DNA from: an uncultured bacterium
GTDB lineage: Bacteria; Actinomycetota; Coriobacteriia; Coriobacteriales; Coriobacteriaceae
Assembly: GCA_905215815.1 (NCBI GenBank)
Contig: CAJMRN010000024.1
Coordinates: 1-22,872 of the forward strand
Reading direction: 5' to 3'
DNA: 22,872 nucleotides
The position numbers and the translations under genes were made by a program. Below are positions 22,638 to 22,872 of this stretch, piece by piece. The number at the start of each line of letters is the position of its first letter. Within the stretch, counting starts at the first letter, position 1. Below the pieces are notes generated by a model. The model saw only the letters and a program-made list of their open reading frames with translations, was not told the origin of the DNA and searched no databases.

Positions 22638-22674
22638 AAAAACGGGGGATGTAAAACTGCATCCCCCGTTTTTT
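22638..22674. terminator. Terminator after the phosphodiesterase, bidirectional
   Basis: ACGGGGGATG (22642-22651) pairs perfectly with CATCCCCCGT (22660-22669), with AAAAA before and TTTTT after the stem. A textbook intrinsic terminator, able to act on both strands. Confidence 0.92.
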
Positions 22675-22872
22675 ATGAGCCAAAGGCCGAGTTTCAACAA
22701 GAATAATCAGACCAACCCCGCCGAGGAGCACGCGGGCTAGCCGCGCAGCGGCGCACGCCCGCAAAACTGGTTGAACAATGTGACGGCAGGGAGGGTCTCC
22801 GGGGCCGAGGGCGGGGGTTAAGTTTGTCGCGAGTTCCGCACGCAAAGGAAAGCACTTAATGTGCTTTCCGTC
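22675..22872. other. Gene-free end of window with two hairpins
   Basis: No credible gene. A compound GC hairpin lies at 22732-22762: outer stem GCGGGC/GCCCGC, inner stem GCCGC-GCA-GCGGC. A perfect 9-bp stem, GGAAAGCAC-TTAAT-GTGCTTTCC, lies at 22847-22869. The latter may be the terminator of a gene beyond the window, most likely one converging on the minus strand. Confidence 0.5.

Noticed and set aside
22627..22845. 72-codon minus-strand frame at the end of the window
   Set aside because: It runs through the phosphodiesterase terminator and two hairpins, and its translation shows no family resemblance.

Overview
The window looks like chromosome from an anaerobic, moderately high-GC Actinobacterium of the Coriobacteriia, most likely Collinsella or a close relative. 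This is inferred from gene content: a NifJ-type pyruvate:ferredoxin oxidoreductase, a complete fermentative arginine deiminase (arc) pathway, LytS/LytTR signalling pairs, strong GAGG-type ribosome sites and GC-rich codon use. No rRNA, tRNA, CRISPR array, transposase or phage gene was seen.

Layout. (1) 1-446: 3' end of nifJ, followed by a terminator nested inside a roughly 125-bp palindrome and a gene-free stretch. (2) 1133-2095: a stand-alone carbamate kinase, arcC1. (3) 2293-4189, minus strand: a divergent arginine deiminase (arcA1) translationally coupled to an XRE-S24 regulator. (4) 4190-4485: a divergent, AT-rich control region carrying two TTGA-N9-TCAA palindromes 30 bp apart. (5) 4486-9300: the arc operon arcD-arcA2-arcB-arcC2. 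(6) 9563-10567, minus strand: a membrane-anchored C39-like cysteine peptidase. (7) 10927-13786: an APC amino acid permease and a metal-dependent amidohydrolase, probably one transcription unit. (8) 13904-16062: a LytS-type histidine kinase and LytTR regulator. (9) 16155-18580: a zinc-dependent phospholipase C-like protein and a UMF1/Atg22-like MFS transporter. (10) 18752-22068: a glycosyltransferase overlapping a second LytS-type kinase, then a second LytTR regulator. (11) 22163-22630: a YfcE-type phosphodiesterase.

How the genes work together. ArcD exchanges arginine for ornithine. ArcA makes citrulline and ammonia, ArcB makes ornithine and carbamoyl phosphate, and ArcC recovers ATP. The permease and amidohydrolase next door could feed amino acids or dipeptides into this, but that is only inferred from position. 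The two paralogous kinase/LytTR pairs bracket envelope-type genes.

The most striking observation is that arcC1 and arcC2 share a 1034-bp stretch with no mismatch found (1166-2199 and 8371-9404), including the terminator, while their first 33 bp differ at 9 positions. This points to recent gene conversion. Because the copies are in direct orientation, recombination between them could delete or amplify the 7205-bp arc segment. Other points of interest are altered substrate-site motifs in ArcB and ArcA2, a second divergent ArcA tied to its own regulator, the paired operator-like palindromes, and an attenuator-like hairpin before the glycosyltransferase.
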